A stretch of 64,000 nucleotides of DNA from JACVRW01 sp963812415 (GCA_963812415.1 CAWEVH010000029.1:82833-146832); one strand, 5' to 3'; positions 1 through 14,393 are shown, counted from the stretch's first letter. Numbers and translations: made by a program. The notes: generated by a model not told the origin, from the letters alone.

Positions 1-97
1 TCACGAGCTCCCGGCCGAGCGGCGCGAGCACGGTCTCGACGGCGGTCAGGTTCTTCCGCTGGTCGTCGACGACGAGGATGCCCGCTGCGCCGCTCAC
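1..97 (-). CDS. Response regulator receiver domain, N-terminus only (runs off the left edge)
   Basis: A GTG start at 97-95 lies 11 bases after the stop of the big hybrid kinase. The 32 visible codons read as the beginning of a CheY-like receiver: a hydrophobic strand followed by the acidic pair (ILVVDDQRKN) and helix 1 (LTAVETVLAPLG). The phospho-acceptor aspartate and everything after it lie outside the window, so the output domain cannot be known. The short gap to the kinase suggests one transcript and a phosphorelay partner. Confidence 0.7.
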   Translation of the reverse strand, partial: MSGAAGILVVDDQRKNLTAVETVLAPLGRELV

Positions 98-108
98 GAC
101 GGCTTCGC

Positions 109-5082
<4,974 letters not shown>

Positions 5083-5235
5083 TGACCCTCCTTCGGGGTT
5101 CTTCCGGTTGCTGCGGTCTCGGCGCCTGGTGCAGGCGGATTCTCGGCGCGAGACAGCTTGTCACCCGGGGGGCGAGCGCGCAAGCGGGTACGGGAGCATG
5201 GCGCGGCGCTCCCGGCGCAGTCGCGAGAGCCTGGC

Positions 5236-5280
5236 GCTGTCCTGCCCAGGTGTTGTCCTGCAGCAACAAGGCAGGACAGC
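5236..5280. terminator. Long GC-rich hairpin between the EamA gene and the kinase gene
   Basis: Arms GCTGTCCTGCC (5236-5246) and GGCAGGACAGC (5270-5280) are perfectly complementary. A shorter inner pair is TGTTG/CAACA (5251-5255 and 5264-5268). It lies after the EamA stop and upstream of the kinase start, both on the minus strand, so it could end the exporter transcript. There is no T tract, so it is not a classical intrinsic terminator. The GTCCTG/CAGGAC core is shared with two hairpins near 19.1 kb. Confidence 0.5.
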
Positions 5281-5359
5281 GGGTGGGAATTGCTGGATCC
5301 GGGGCGGCTCCACCCCGCCCTGGCTCCCACAGCGCTCCGCGATCCCAGAGGTGGCCGCG

Positions 5360-6262
5360 CTACGGGTTCGCCGGAGCGGGCGCGCAGGCGGCGGGGCGAG
5401 CCGGCGCGGGCCGGGTCGCGCGCACCCCGAGCGTGATCCCGGCCGCCACCACCGCCACGGCGATCAGCCGCTCCGGCGTGACGCCGGCCAGGCCGAGCGC
5501 GGCCGAGCAAACCAGCGCGCTGACGGGGAGCACCCCGGAGAACAGCCCGGCGCGCTCCACGCCGAGCAGCCCGACCGCCGTGTACCAGCACACGAACCCG
5601 CCGGCGGTGACCACGATCGCCAGGTAGGCGATCGCCGCCGCCTCGCCGGCCTCGGGCATCGGCAGGACCGCGCCCTCGGCCACGAGGCTCCAGAGCGCGA
5701 GCATCGGCACGGCGAACAGGCAGGCGTAGGTGGACACGGCGAGCGGGCCGAGCCGGGTGAGATGCGGGATGGCGAGGAGGGAGAAGCCGGCCTCGCAGGC
5801 CAGCGCGCCCAGGGCGAGGGCGAGCCCCGCGGCGGTGATCCCGCCGTCGGCCCACTGGACGCCCGCGGCGCCCGCCGCCACGATCACGGCGGCCACGAGC
5901 ACCCGTGGGCTGAGCGGCCGGCGCTCGAGGAGCGGCCCGGCGAGCGCGAGGACCACGGGCACGCAGCCCACGATCACGCCGACGGTCGCGGGGTCGGTCT
6001 CCCGCACCCCCTCGATCACGAACAGGTTGAAGAGCACGAGCCCGGTCGCGGCGAGCGCGGCGAGGCCGGCGGCCTCGCGCAGGCCGATGCGCGGCAGCCG
6101 GCCGCGGGCGATCGCGAGCAGGAGCAGCCCGGCGAGCGCGTAGCGGAGCGCCTGCCCGGCCGCCAGCGGGTAGCCCTCGACGACGTCCGCGGCCGCCACC
6201 AGCGAGCCCACCGCGGCGAGCGCGGCGGTGGCCGCGAGGGCGCCCCGCAGGGTCGGGCTCAC
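5360..6262 (-). CDS. EamA/DMT-family transporter
   Basis: 300 aa and almost entirely hydrophobic, with about ten membrane helices in two EamA halves, the usual size for drug/metabolite exporters. The GTG start overlaps the stop of the upstream LysE-type gene by four bases (GTGA), so the two are translationally coupled. Together with the divergent MocR-type regulator this looks like a metabolite or amino-acid efflux unit. The substrate cannot be told from sequence. The C-terminus is an Ala/Pro-rich tail. Confidence 0.85.
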   Translation of the reverse strand: MSPTLRGALAATAALAAVGSLVAAADVVEGYPLAAGQALRYALAGLLLLAIARGRLPRIGLREAAGLAALAATGLVLFNLFVIEGVRETDPATVGVIVGCVPVVLALAGPLLERRPLSPRVLVAAVIVAAGAAGVQWADGGITAAGLALALGALACEAGFSLLAIPHLTRLGPLAVSTYACLFAVPMLALWSLVAEGAVLPMPEAGEAAAIAYLAIVVTAGGFVCWYTAVGLLGVERAGLFSGVLPVSALVCSAALGLAGVTPERLIAVAVVAAGITLGVRATRPAPARPAACAPAPANP

Positions 6263-6888
6263 GCGCTCTTCCTGCTTCCGCTCGCCGCGAAGGCCGCCAG
6301 CGCGAGGTAGATGCCGCCGGTCACGTAGCGGCGCGCGCGACCGCGGCGAAGCACGCCCGACAGCAGGCCGGCCACGAGCACGTACAGCAGGTCCAGCACC
6401 AGCGCGATCAGGAAGAACAGCGCGCCGAGCACGAGCACCTGGGTTGTCGCCGGGCCGAGCCCCGGGTCCACGAACTGCGGCAGGAAGGCCAGGAAGAAGA
6501 TCGACACCTTCGGGTTCAGCACGTTCACGAGCGCGCCCTCGACGAACGCGCGGCCGACCGGCTCGTCGGGCTGCTGCTCGTCGGGCGCGGGCTCGGCCCG
6601 CTCGCGGGTCAGGAGCGCGCGCACGCCGAGGTACACGAGATAGGCCGCACCGGCGAGCTTCACGAGGTCGAAGGCCAGCGCGGAGGAGGCGATCAGCGCC
6701 GACAGCCCAGCGGCCGCCGCCGCCACGTGCACGAGCGTGCCCGCCTCGACGCCGAGCGCGGATGCCACTCCCACGCGGCGGCCGCCATCGACGCTGCGCG
6801 TGACGATGTAGATCAGGTTCGGCCCGGGGATCGCGACCAGCACGACGGCGCTGAGCGCAAACAGGGCGAGGGTGGCGGGCTCGGGCAT
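6259..6888 (-). CDS. LysE/RhtB-family amino-acid exporter
   Basis: 209 aa with about six membrane helices. The N-terminal segment has the family hallmark PGPN (AIPGPNLIYIVTRS), and a Gly/Ala-rich loop (GVASALGVEAG) follows. LysE proteins export basic or neutral amino acids or related metabolites. It is the first gene of a two-gene unit with the EamA transporter and is divergent from a MocR-type regulator. The 70-base gap between them holds an ACTGGT/ACCAGT operator candidate. Confidence 0.88.
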   Translation of the reverse strand: MPEPATLALFALSAVVLVAIPGPNLIYIVTRSVDGGRRVGVASALGVEAGTLVHVAAAAAGLSALIASSALAFDLVKLAGAAYLVYLGVRALLTRERAEPAPDEQQPDEPVGRAFVEGALVNVLNPKVSIFFLAFLPQFVDPGLGPATTQVLVLGALFFLIALVLDLLYVLVAGLLSGVLRRGRARRYVTGGIYLALAAFAASGSRKSA

Positions 6889-6909
6889 GGCGCTCTACGC
6901 TACGGACCT

Positions 6910-6957
6910 ACTGGTTCGGATGGAAGGACCAGTTGCGTGCCCTTCGGATAGACCAGT
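6910..6957. promoter_or_regulatory. Candidate MocR-type operator (ACTGGT / ACCAGT x2)
   Basis: Three copies of one half-site lie in the LysE-MocR divergent gap: ACTGGT at 6910-6915, inverted ACCAGT at 6928-6933, and a second ACCAGT at 6952-6957. The longer strings TTCGGAT and GACCAGTTG are also repeated. MocR/PdxR proteins commonly bind such mixed direct and inverted repeats beside their own genes. The last half-site nearly touches the regulator's start codon, fitting autoregulation. The pattern is seen; binding is inferred. Confidence 0.6.
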
Positions 6958-6958
6958 T

Positions 6959-8333
6959 GTGAGCCAGCGCGACCTCCTCATCTCGCTCGACCGCTCGCAG
7001 CCCTCGCTGCGGGTCCAGATCGAGGAGCAGCTGCGCGCCGGCGTGCGCGAGGGCCGGCTCGCGCCGGGCACCGCCCTGCCCTCGAGCAGGGGCCTCGCCG
7101 GCGAGCTCGGGCTCTCGCGCGGCGTGGTCGTCGAGGCCTACGCCCAGCTCACGGCGGAGGGCTACCTCGTGACCCATCAGGGCGGGCAGACGCGCGTGGC
7201 GCCGATGGCCGCCCGCCAGGCACCTCCGGAGGCGCGGCTGCCCGATCCGCGACCGCCGCGCTTCGACTTCCGGCCCGGCGGGCCCGACGTGTCGCTGTTC
7301 CCGCGCGCGGCCTGGCTCGCCTCGATCCGGCGCGCGCTCCGCGACGCGCCCGACTCGCGACTCGACTACGGCGATCCACGCGGCGCGCCCGAGCTGCGTC
7401 GCGCGCTTGCCTCCTACCTCGGCCGCGTGCGCGGCGTGGCGGCGGACCCCGAGTGCGTGATCGTGACCTCGGGCATGGCGCAGGGGATGGCGCTCTTCGG
7501 GCGCGCGCTCGTCTCGGGCGGCGGGCGCCGGATCGCCGTGGAGGACCCATGGAGCGCGCCGGGCCGCCGACAGCTCGAATCGACCGGGCTCGACACCGTG
7601 CCCGTGCCGGTCGACGAGGACGGGCGTGCGCGTGGACGCCCTCGCGACCGAGCGGGCGGACGCGGTGGCGGTGACCCCCGCCCACCAGTTCCCGCTGGGC
7701 GTGGTGCTGAGCGCGGAGCGCCGCTTCGCGCTCGTGGACTGGGCCGCGCGGACCGGCGCGTTCGTGCTCGAGGACGACTACGACGCCGAGTACCGCTACG
7801 ACCGCCAGCCGGTCGGCGCCGTGCAGGGGCTCGCGCCTGAGCAGGTGGCGTACGCAGGGTCGATCTCGAAGACGCTCGCGCCCGGTCTGCGGATCGGCTG
7901 GATGGTCGCGCCCGGGCGGCTGGTCGACGAGGTGGCCGGCGCGAAGCTCCTCGACGACCTCGGCACGCCGGTGGTGGAACAGCTCGCGCTTGCCGACTTC
8001 CTCGAGCGCGGCGAGCTCGATCGCCACCTGCGCCGCACGCGCGCGGTCTACCGCTCCCGCCGCGACACGCTCGTGGCGGCGCTCGAGCGGCACCTGCCGG
8101 GCTACAGGGTGGGCGGCGTGGCCGCCGGCCTCCACCTGGTGATGGAGCTGCCCGCGCGGATGGACGAGGAAGCAGCGCTCGCCGCGGCGCGCGCGGCGGG
8201 GATCGGTCTCTACGGGCTGGGCGAGCACAGCGTCCGGCCGCGAGCGCCCGCGCTGCTGCTCGGCTACGGCCGGATCGCCGAGCCGGCCATCGACGCCGGT
8301 GTGCAGGCGCTTCGGGATAGCCTGGCGTCATGA
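6959..8333 (+). CDS. MocR/PdxR-type regulator: GntR wHTH + aminotransferase fold (frameshifted)
   Basis: The N-terminus is a GntR winged helix (LRVQIEEQLRAGVREGRL... PSSRGLAGELGLSRG). A fold-type I aminotransferase domain follows, with the PLP-lysine motif SISKTLAPG near 7863-7890. The frame breaks at about 7621, where one extra G gives GGGCGTGCG; removing it restores DEDGVRVDALATE and one ~457-aa protein. I chose GTG 6959, which gives the usual SQRDLLISLDR beginning; an upstream ATG at 6872 would run through the divergent LysE start. It probably senses a PLP-reactive amine or amino acid and controls the LysE/EamA exporters. Its ATGA stop overlaps the enoyl-CoA hydratase start. The indel may be a sequence error. 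Confidence 0.82.
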
Positions 8334-9124
8334 GCTACGAGACCGTCAGCTGGGAAGAGGACGGCGGCGTCGGGCGGATCACGCTCAACCGCCCGGACAC
8401 ACTGAACGCCTGGAACGTGCAGCTCGGCCAGGAGCTGAAGCAGATCGTGACCCGGGATGCCGCCGACGCGTCGGTGCGGGCCGTGCTCGTGACCGGCGCC
8501 GGCCGCGGCTTCTCCTCGGGCGCCGACCTGAAGGCCGGCTTCGACCCCCATCCCGACGACGGCATGCCCGACCTGCGCAAGGAGCTGCACGAGCTCTACC
8601 ACCCGATCATCGCCGGGGTGCGCCGGCTCGAGAAGCCGGTGGTGGCCGCCGTGAACGGCCCGGCGGTCGGGATCGGCGCCTCGCTCGCGCTCGCCTGCGA
8701 CCTCGTGCTGGCCGCCGAGTCGGCCTACTTCGGGCTCGCCTTCGTGAACATCGGCCTGATGCCCGACGGCGGCTCGACGCTGTTCGTGCCCGCGGCCGTG
8801 GGCAAGGCGCGCGCCTTCCAGATGGCGCTGCTCGGGGAGCGCGTGCCGGCCGCCCAGGCGCTCGACTGGGGCCTCGTGAACCACGTCCACCCGGACGAGC
8901 GGCTGCTGGAGGAGGCGAACGCGCTCGTGGAGAAGCTCGCCGCCGGGCCCACGCGCTCCTACGCCGGCTCCAAGCAGGCGCTCAACCGCATGCTCTACCC
9001 GGACCTCGACGGCCAGCTCGACCTCGAGGCGGACCTCCAGCACGCGCTCGCGCGCACGCGCGACTTCCAGGAAGGCGTGTCGGCGTTCGTCGAGAAGCGC
9101 GCCGCGGCGTTCCAGGGCGCCTGA
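8330..9124 (+). CDS. Enoyl-CoA hydratase/isomerase family protein (PaaG-like)
   Basis: 264 aa with a crotonase fold. Oxyanion-hole segments are visible as GRGFSSGADLK near residues 60-70 and the AAVNGPAVGIGASLALACD region near 104-125. MPDGGST carries an acidic catalytic position. Family members hydrate or isomerise CoA thioesters in fatty-acid or phenylacetate degradation; this one most resembles the PaaG-type isomerases, but the substrate is unproven. It begins inside the stop of the MocR-type gene (four-base overlap), although a functional link is not obvious. Confidence 0.85.
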   Translation: MSYETVSWEEDGGVGRITLNRPDTLNAWNVQLGQELKQIVTRDAADASVRAVLVTGAGRGFSSGADLKAGFDPHPDDGMPDLRKELHELYHPIIAGVRRLEKPVVAAVNGPAVGIGASLALACDLVLAAESAYFGLAFVNIGLMPDGGSTLFVPAAVGKARAFQMALLGERVPAAQALDWGLVNHVHPDERLLEEANALVEKLAAGPTRSYAGSKQALNRMLYPDLDGQLDLEADLQHALARTRDFQEGVSAFVEKRAAAFQGA

Positions 9125-9151
9125 GCCGCGCCGTCTCGCCTCGCACTCAAC

Positions 9152-10582
9152 TCATCGGATCCTGATCGGGCGCTTGGCCGGCGTGTAGCCCGCCTTCGAG
9201 GCGACCATGGTGTACCTGCCGGAGCCGACGGCGGTGAAGGTGACCTTGCCGCTGGGCCCGGTCGTGGAGCTCTTCCCCGCGAGCTTGACCTTGGCGCCCT
9301 TCACCTTCGCGCCGGCGTCCGTAACGGTGGCGGTGACCGTATGGCCGCTGACCTTCGCGCTGAGCGACAGCCCCGGCAGTAGGCGACGATGCCAGAGGCT
9401 CGATCCGCTGGCGTTGCGGAAGACGGCCACCAGATCGAGCGGTCCGCGCGAGCCCTCGCCGACGAGGTTGAGGAGCTGCGGAGCGCCGCTCAGGGTCGGC
9501 ACGGAGACGATCTCCCCGAAGCGCGTGGCCTTGGTGTTGCTGCGTGTGGCGTACAACCGGCTGCCGCGCCGGTAGAAGACCCAGAGTCGGCCGCTCGGAC
9601 CGGCCGAGATGCCGATCGCCTGCGCCTTGCCCTGTCTCTTGAAGCGGCCGTCGTCGACCAGCTTCTGGTCGCTGACATTCCACACGGCCGGTCGCGAGAG
9701 GAACTGATTCGTGCCTCGCTGGTAGGCGAGGAACACGTCAGCGGCGCCGATTCGGCCGGTGATCGCGGTCCGGATCTCGGCCTCGACCGCCCCCGCCTGC
9801 GGGGGCGCGAGCTCGCCAAGCGAGCCGAGGGCCTGAGCCACCGTCCCAGAGCCGTTTCCGTAGATGTACTTCCAAGCGAGGAAGGCCGCGCCGGTCGCGC
9901 CGTCGACGGCGACGCCCGGGTAGTACTCGCAACACACGGTCGGGGAGCCAAAATGGACGTCGGCGGCCGCGGGATCCAGGCCGGTGTGGTAGCCGGCCGA
10001 GCCCGGGGCGGTGTCACCCCAGGCGAAGATCGGGAGGTTGCCCGGTGCCCGCGCGGCGCTGATGCCCGCCGTGTACGCCTCGCTTCGACCCCCGGAACTG
10101 TTGTTCGAGACGATCGTGGGCGACGGGCTCCAGCTCGCGCCGCCGTCCGTCGAGAGCGCCGTCTCCATCCCGATCTGCTGCGGCTGGGTGTTGGTGCCCA
10201 TGAGCCCGCTGAAGAACGCGCGCAGGCCCTCGTCGACGACCATCACCGCCGCGCTCTGGCTGATCCCGTTCGTGAACGAGAAGACCTGGTTCGGGCCGCT
10301 CACGCCCGTCCCGGAGGCGGACAGGCCGGTGTGCTGAAGGCTTGCGCCGGCCCCATCCTCGCGCGGCCAGAGCACGTGCAACGCGCCGTCACCCGTGCGC
10401 GCGACGCCGGGCGCCGCCAGCGCCGAGATCGGCTGACCGGGGGTGAGCTCCTTCCACGGCGCGGCGGCGGCGCCGCTCGCGATCAGCATCGACACTGCCA
10501 TGGCCACTGCGGTGCACGCGCCCGCCCGGGCCGTCCTGGACGTCCCGGATGCCGGTCCCGCAGCTCGCCTCGTCAGGTTCAT
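9152..10582 (-). CDS. Secreted beta-propeller/sialidase-like protein with C-terminal Ig-like carboxypeptidase-regulatory domain
   Basis: 476 aa. ATG 10582 follows a strong AGGAGG. The first ~45 residues form a twin-arginine-containing, Ala-rich signal peptide ending near ASGAAAAP. The body has Asp-box-like turns (STDGGASW) as in sialidase/BNR repeats. The last ~85 residues form a small beta domain (GAKVKGAKVKLAGKS... VGSGRYTMVASKAGYTPA) like carboxypeptidase-regulatory or Big modules. No catalytic residues are evident. It is convergent with the enoyl-CoA hydratase and divergent from ctaC. The open frame extends further upstream, but that part is antisense to ctaC. Confidence 0.7.
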   Translation of the reverse strand: MNLTRRAAGPASGTSRTARAGACTAVAMAVSMLIASGAAAAPWKELTPGQPISALAAPGVARTGDGALHVLWPREDGAGASLQHTGLSASGTGVSGPNQVFSFTNGISQSAAVMVVDEGLRAFFSGLMGTNTQPQQIGMETALSTDGGASWSPSPTIVSNNSSGGRSEAYTAGISAARAPGNLPIFAWGDTAPGSAGYHTGLDPAAADVHFGSPTVCCEYYPGVAVDGATGAAFLAWKYIYGNGSGTVAQALGSLGELAPPQAGAVEAEIRTAITGRIGAADVFLAYQRGTNQFLSRPAVWNVSDQKLVDDGRFKRQGKAQAIGISAGPSGRLWVFYRRGSRLYATRSNTKATRFGEIVSVPTLSGAPQLLNLVGEGSRGPLDLVAVFRNASGSSLWHRRLLPGLSLSAKVSGHTVTATVTDAGAKVKGAKVKLAGKSSTTGPSGKVTFTAVGSGRYTMVASKAGYTPAKRPIRIR

Positions 10583-10822
10583 CTCTCGTCCTCCTGATGG
10601 GGGCGGGGCGGCCGCGTGCCGCCCGCTGTACCAGGCCAACCGGGGACCACCGGGTTTCTTACGCTGAAGGTGGCCGGCATCTGGGGGGTCCTTCGCCGAA
10701 AACGCGCGCCAAGCCGTCCGTTCGAGTCTAAGAGCCCGGTCTCGCGACCACAACCTGGCCCCCGATTGGGAAGCGACTCGGGGCAGACGCCACGAAGTGG
10801 AGCGCTCGTCTTGACCAGGGAT

Positions 10823-11716
10823 ATGATGCTGCCCGCCTTGCCTACCGGCCTGCCACGACGCCTGCTCATCGCCGCGCTGGCCGCGGCGGTGCTCGCGCTC
10901 CTGATCGCGGCGCCGTCGGCGTTCGCCGACGCGTTCACGCCCGAGTCGGGCGGCTCTCAGAACGCCGACGACATCGACACGCTGTACAAGATCACGCTCT
11001 ACATCGGGATCGCGATCTTCCTGCTCGTGGAGGGCACGCTCCTGTGGTCGCTGATCCGCTACCGGGCGAGGCGCGGCGGCCCCGCGGCCGCTCAGATCCG
11101 CGGCAACACGCCGCTCGAGCTCGGCTGGACGGTGGGTGCGGCGCTGATCCTCGTTGTGCTCACGGTCGTGACGTTCGTCTACCTGCCTGACATCGAGAAC
11201 CCGCCGCCGTCCGGGCCGAACGGCCTGCGCGCGGGGCAGGCGCAGTTCGCGTCGATCGACCAGCCCGACCCGCCCAAGAGCGGCGGCCCGACTCTCACCA
11301 TCGAGGTCACCGGCCAGCAATACCTCTGGCGCTACGACTATCCCGGCCAGCAGACGCTGTTCTCCTACCAGGAGATGGTCGTGCCGGTCGCCACCACGGT
11401 CGTGCTCGAGGTCACCGGGACCGACGTGATCCATTCCTGGTGGATCCCCAAGCTCGGCGGCAAGGTCGACGGCGTACCCGGGCACGTGAACGAGACCTGG
11501 TTCAAGGTCCCCGGCGACCAGGCCGGCACCACCTTCGACGGCCAGTGCGCCGAGCTGTGCGGGGCGAACCACGCGGACATGCGCGCGCAGGTGCGCGCGC
11601 TCACGCCCGACGCGTTCGAGCGCTGGGCCGATCGGACCCGCAGGGACATCGAACAGGCCGGCACCGACCTGGCCGATCAGCGCAAGGCACGTGAATCGGA
11701 AGGCGACGAGGGGTAG
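10823..11716 (+). CDS. ctaC: Cytochrome c oxidase subunit II
   Basis: 297 aa. An N-terminal signal-like segment ends near APSAFADA, two membrane helices follow, then the periplasmic cupredoxin domain. The CuA ligands are visible: a histidine in IHSWW, then CAELCGANHADM with both cysteines, the glutamate between them, a histidine and a methionine. Cytochrome c electrons enter the aa3 oxidase here. There is no fused cytochrome c domain. It is the first gene of the ctaC-ctaD-ctaA-ctaB run; the ctaD GTG follows two bases after its stop. ATG 10823 is preferred because it places the signal peptide correctly. Confidence 0.93.
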   Translation: MMLPALPTGLPRRLLIAALAAAVLALLIAAPSAFADAFTPESGGSQNADDIDTLYKITLYIGIAIFLLVEGTLLWSLIRYRARRGGPAAAQIRGNTPLELGWTVGAALILVVLTVVTFVYLPDIENPPPSGPNGLRAGQAQFASIDQPDPPKSGGPTLTIEVTGQQYLWRYDYPGQQTLFSYQEMVVPVATTVVLEVTGTDVIHSWWIPKLGGKVDGVPGHVNETWFKVPGDQAGTTFDGQCAELCGANHADMRAQVRALTPDAFERWADRTRRDIEQAGTDLADQRKARESEGDEG

Positions 11717-11718
11717 GG

Positions 11719-13425
11719 GTGGAAGCAGCCAGCGCAACCGGAGCGAAGCGCACCGCGCGGCCCGAGATCATCATGAGCGGCCTGCCGGCGCCCCAGCGCG
11801 GCTGGCTCGCATGGCTCACCACCACCGATCACAAGAAGATCGGGATCCTGTACATCGCCACGGCGATCGTCTTCATGTTCATGGGCGGCGTCGAGGCGCT
11901 CGTGATACGCCTGCAGCTCGCGCAGCCGGACTCCACGCTCGTGAGCGCGGAGACCTACAACGGGCTCGTGACGATGCACGGCACGACGATGATCTTCCTG
12001 TTCGTCGTGCCGCTGATCGCGGGCTTCGGCAACTACCTCGTGCCGCTCATGATCGGCGCGCGCGACATGGCGTTCCCGAAGCTGAACGCGCTCTCCTACT
12101 GGCTGACCCTGTTCGGCGGAGTCGCCTTCTACACGTCGCTCTTCTTCGAGCCCCCGGAGGCGGGCTGGACGATGTACGCGCCGCTGTCGGACGACCTCTA
12201 CTCGCCGGGGGGCGGGGTGGACGCGTGGATCTTCCTGATCCACCTCACCGGCCTCTCGTCGCTCCTCGGCGCGGTGAACTTCGTGGCCACGATCCACAAC
12301 ATGCGGGCGCCCGGCATGGGCTGGGGGCGGATGCCGCTGTTCGTCTGGACGATCCTCGTGTTCAGCTACCTGCTGATCGCCGCCCTGCCCTCGATCGCGG
12401 CGGCGGTCACGATGCTGCTCACCGACCGCCACTTCGGCACCTCGTTCTTCGACCCCGCCGGCGGCGGCGACCCGCTGCTCTGGCAGCACCTGTTCTGGTT
12501 CTTCGGCCACCCCGAGGTCTACATCCTCGTGCTGCCGGCGTTCGGGATGATCTCGGAGATCCTCCCGGTGTTCGCCCGCAAGCCGATCTTCGGCTACAAG
12601 GCGATCGCGGCGGCCACGGTGGCGATCGCGTTCCTCGGCCTGCTCGTGTGGGCGCACCACATGTTCACCACGCCCACGGCGACGGTGGTGCTGGCCTTCT
12701 TCATGCTGGCGTCGTTCACGATCGCCGTGCCAACCGGCATCAAGATCTTCAACTGGATCGCCACGCTGTGGCGCGGCTCGATCGTGTTCAAGACGCCGCT
12801 CTACTTCGCGGCCGCGCTGCCGGCGCTGTTCGTGATCGGCGGAATCTCGGGCGTCCAGCTGGCGATCTTCCCGGTGGACTGGCAGCTCCACGACTCCTAC
12901 TTCGTGGTCGCCCACTTCCACTACACGATCTTCGGCGGAGGGGTGTTCGGCCTGTTCGCCGGCCTCTACTACTGGTTCCCGAAGATGAGCGGCCGGATGC
13001 TCTCGGAGGGCATGGGCAAGCTGTCCTTCTGGCTGATGTTCGTGGGCTTCAACGTGACCTTCCTGATCCAGCACTCGGCCGGCCTCTCGGGGATGCCGCG
13101 GCGGATCTACGACTACGACTCCGAGCTGGGCGTGACCGCGTACAACCTCGTGTCGACGATCGGCTCGTTCATCCTCGGTATCGGCGTGCTCGTGACCGCG
13201 ATCAACGTCGTGTGGGCGATCAAGCGGGGCAAGCGGGCGGGCAACGACCCCTGGCAGGGCAACACGCTCGAGTGGTTCACGAGCTCGCCCCCGCCGGTCA
13301 ACAACTTCGACGTGATCCCGCGCGTGCGCAGCGTCGAGCCGATGAAGGACATCCGGCGCGAGGTGGCGGCGGCCGCGAAGCCGGCCGAGACCGTGTCCCA
13401 GCCAGTCGCGCCGCGCAGCGTGTAG
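11719..13425 (+). CDS. ctaD: Cytochrome c oxidase subunit I
   Basis: 568 aa, 12 membrane helices, the usual length for an unfused subunit I. Heme and copper ligands are present: HGTTMIF (heme a), FFGHPEVYIL (CuB histidine and the cross-linked tyrosine), the HH pair in WAHHMF, and VVAHFHYT (hemes a3 and a). This is the catalytic, proton-pumping subunit that reduces oxygen to water. The GTG start has a purine-rich SD just before it. Subunit III is not in this cluster. Its stop shares a base with the start of the heme A synthase gene. Confidence 0.95.
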   Translation: MEAASATGAKRTARPEIIMSGLPAPQRGWLAWLTTTDHKKIGILYIATAIVFMFMGGVEALVIRLQLAQPDSTLVSAETYNGLVTMHGTTMIFLFVVPLIAGFGNYLVPLMIGARDMAFPKLNALSYWLTLFGGVAFYTSLFFEPPEAGWTMYAPLSDDLYSPGGGVDAWIFLIHLTGLSSLLGAVNFVATIHNMRAPGMGWGRMPLFVWTILVFSYLLIAALPSIAAAVTMLLTDRHFGTSFFDPAGGGDPLLWQHLFWFFGHPEVYILVLPAFGMISEILPVFARKPIFGYKAIAAATVAIAFLGLLVWAHHMFTTPTATVVLAFFMLASFTIAVPTGIKIFNWIATLWRGSIVFKTPLYFAAALPALFVIGGISGVQLAIFPVDWQLHDSYFVVAHFHYTIFGGGVFGLFAGLYYWFPKMSGRMLSEGMGKLSFWLMFVGFNVTFLIQHSAGLSGMPRRIYDYDSELGVTAYNLVSTIGSFILGIGVLVTAINVVWAIKRGKRAGNDPWQGNTLEWFTSSPPPVNNFDVIPRVRSVEPMKDIRREVAAAAKPAETVSQPVAPRSV

Positions 13426-14393
13426 TGGCCTCTCCCTCACCACCCGTCCAGCCCGGCATGCGGAAGCTCGTGCTCGCCACGGGCATCGCGACCTTCGCGC
13501 TGATCATCCTCGGCGGCGTCGTGCGCGTGTCCGACTCGGGCCTCGGCTGCGGGCCGGCCGGCTCGGGCTTCAACGGCTGGCCGTTCTGCAACGGCGACGT
13601 GGTGCCCGGGGTCGACCTCAACTCGATCGTCGAGTACGCGCACCGGGCGCTCGCGATCGTGGTCGGCTTCATGATCCTGTCGCTGTTCGTGCTCGCCTGG
13701 CGGCGCTACCGCTTCCTCCTCCCGGCCGCCTCGCTGCTGCTGGTGCTCGTGATCGCGCAGGGGGCGCTCGGCGGCGCGACGGTCGAGGAGAACCTCGAGG
13801 AGGCCTACGTCGCCGCGCACCTGGGGCTGGCGATGCTGCTGCTCGGGCTCCTGATCTACATGTGGCGCAGCGTCACCGGGGCGAGCCAGGTCGACGGCGG
13901 CCCGCGGCTGCGGGCGCTCGCGATCGTCGCCACCGGGGCCGTGCTCTGCACGGTCGTGGCCGGCGGCTACATGGCGGGCACGCAGAACTACGGGCGCGCG
14001 GACTACCAGCTCGGCGACGGTGCGCACCACGCCTGCGGCAAGGAGTTCCCGACCTGCAACGGCGAGTTCATGCCCTTCGGCGAGGCCGAGCTGGTCGACA
14101 TCCACCTCACGCACCGCGCATTCATGTACCTCGCCTCGCTGCTCGTGATCGCGCTCGTCGTCGTGTCGCTCCGGCGCGGCGTGCTCACCCGTGCGGCCTG
14201 GGCGCTCGGGGGCCTGCTGGCGATCCAGATCCTGGTCGGCGCGCTCAACGTCTGGCTCGACGAGTACGAGGCGCTGATCCTGCTCCACCTCGCCCTCGGC
14301 ACGCTGCTGTGGGCAACGTCGCTGACGATGACGATGAGCCTCGCCCCGGCCGGCAAGCGGGCGCCCAGCCGGGCGGAGCCGATCGCCGCATGA
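13425..14393 (+). CDS. ctaA: Heme A synthase (COX15/CtaA family)
   Basis: About 322 aa with eight membrane helices in two homologous halves. Each half has a cysteine pair in an extracytoplasmic loop (GLGCG...PFCNG and HHACGKEFPTCNG). Heme-ligand histidines lie in IVEYAHRAL and DIHLTHRAF. It oxidises the C8 methyl of heme O to give heme A. GTG 13425 overlaps the ctaD stop by one base; ATG 13458 is an alternative start. The stop overlaps the ctaB start, giving a tightly coupled heme A module. Confidence 0.9.
   Translation: MASPSPPVQPGMRKLVLATGIATFALIILGGVVRVSDSGLGCGPAGSGFNGWPFCNGDVVPGVDLNSIVEYAHRALAIVVGFMILSLFVLAWRRYRFLLPAASLLLVLVIAQGALGGATVEENLEEAYVAAHLGLAMLLLGLLIYMWRSVTGASQVDGGPRLRALAIVATGAVLCTVVAGGYMAGTQNYGRADYQLGDGAHHACGKEFPTCNGEFMPFGEAELVDIHLTHRAFMYLASLLVIALVVVSLRRGVLTRAAWALGGLLAIQILVGALNVWLDEYEALILLHLALGTLLWATSLTMTMSLAPAGKRAPSRAEPIAA

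Noticed and set aside
10616..10822. Upstream extension of ctaC
   Set aside because: It would bury the signal peptide and has no ribosome site. ATG 10823 gives the normal subunit II length.
10812..10822. TTGACC just upstream of ctaC as a -35 box
   Set aside because: It lies only about ten bases from the start codon, leaving no room for a -10 and transcript start.
10583..11737. N-terminal extension of the minus-strand secreted protein to 861 aa
   Set aside because: The extra part is antisense to ctaC. A strong AGGAGG and a signal peptide support the start at 10582.
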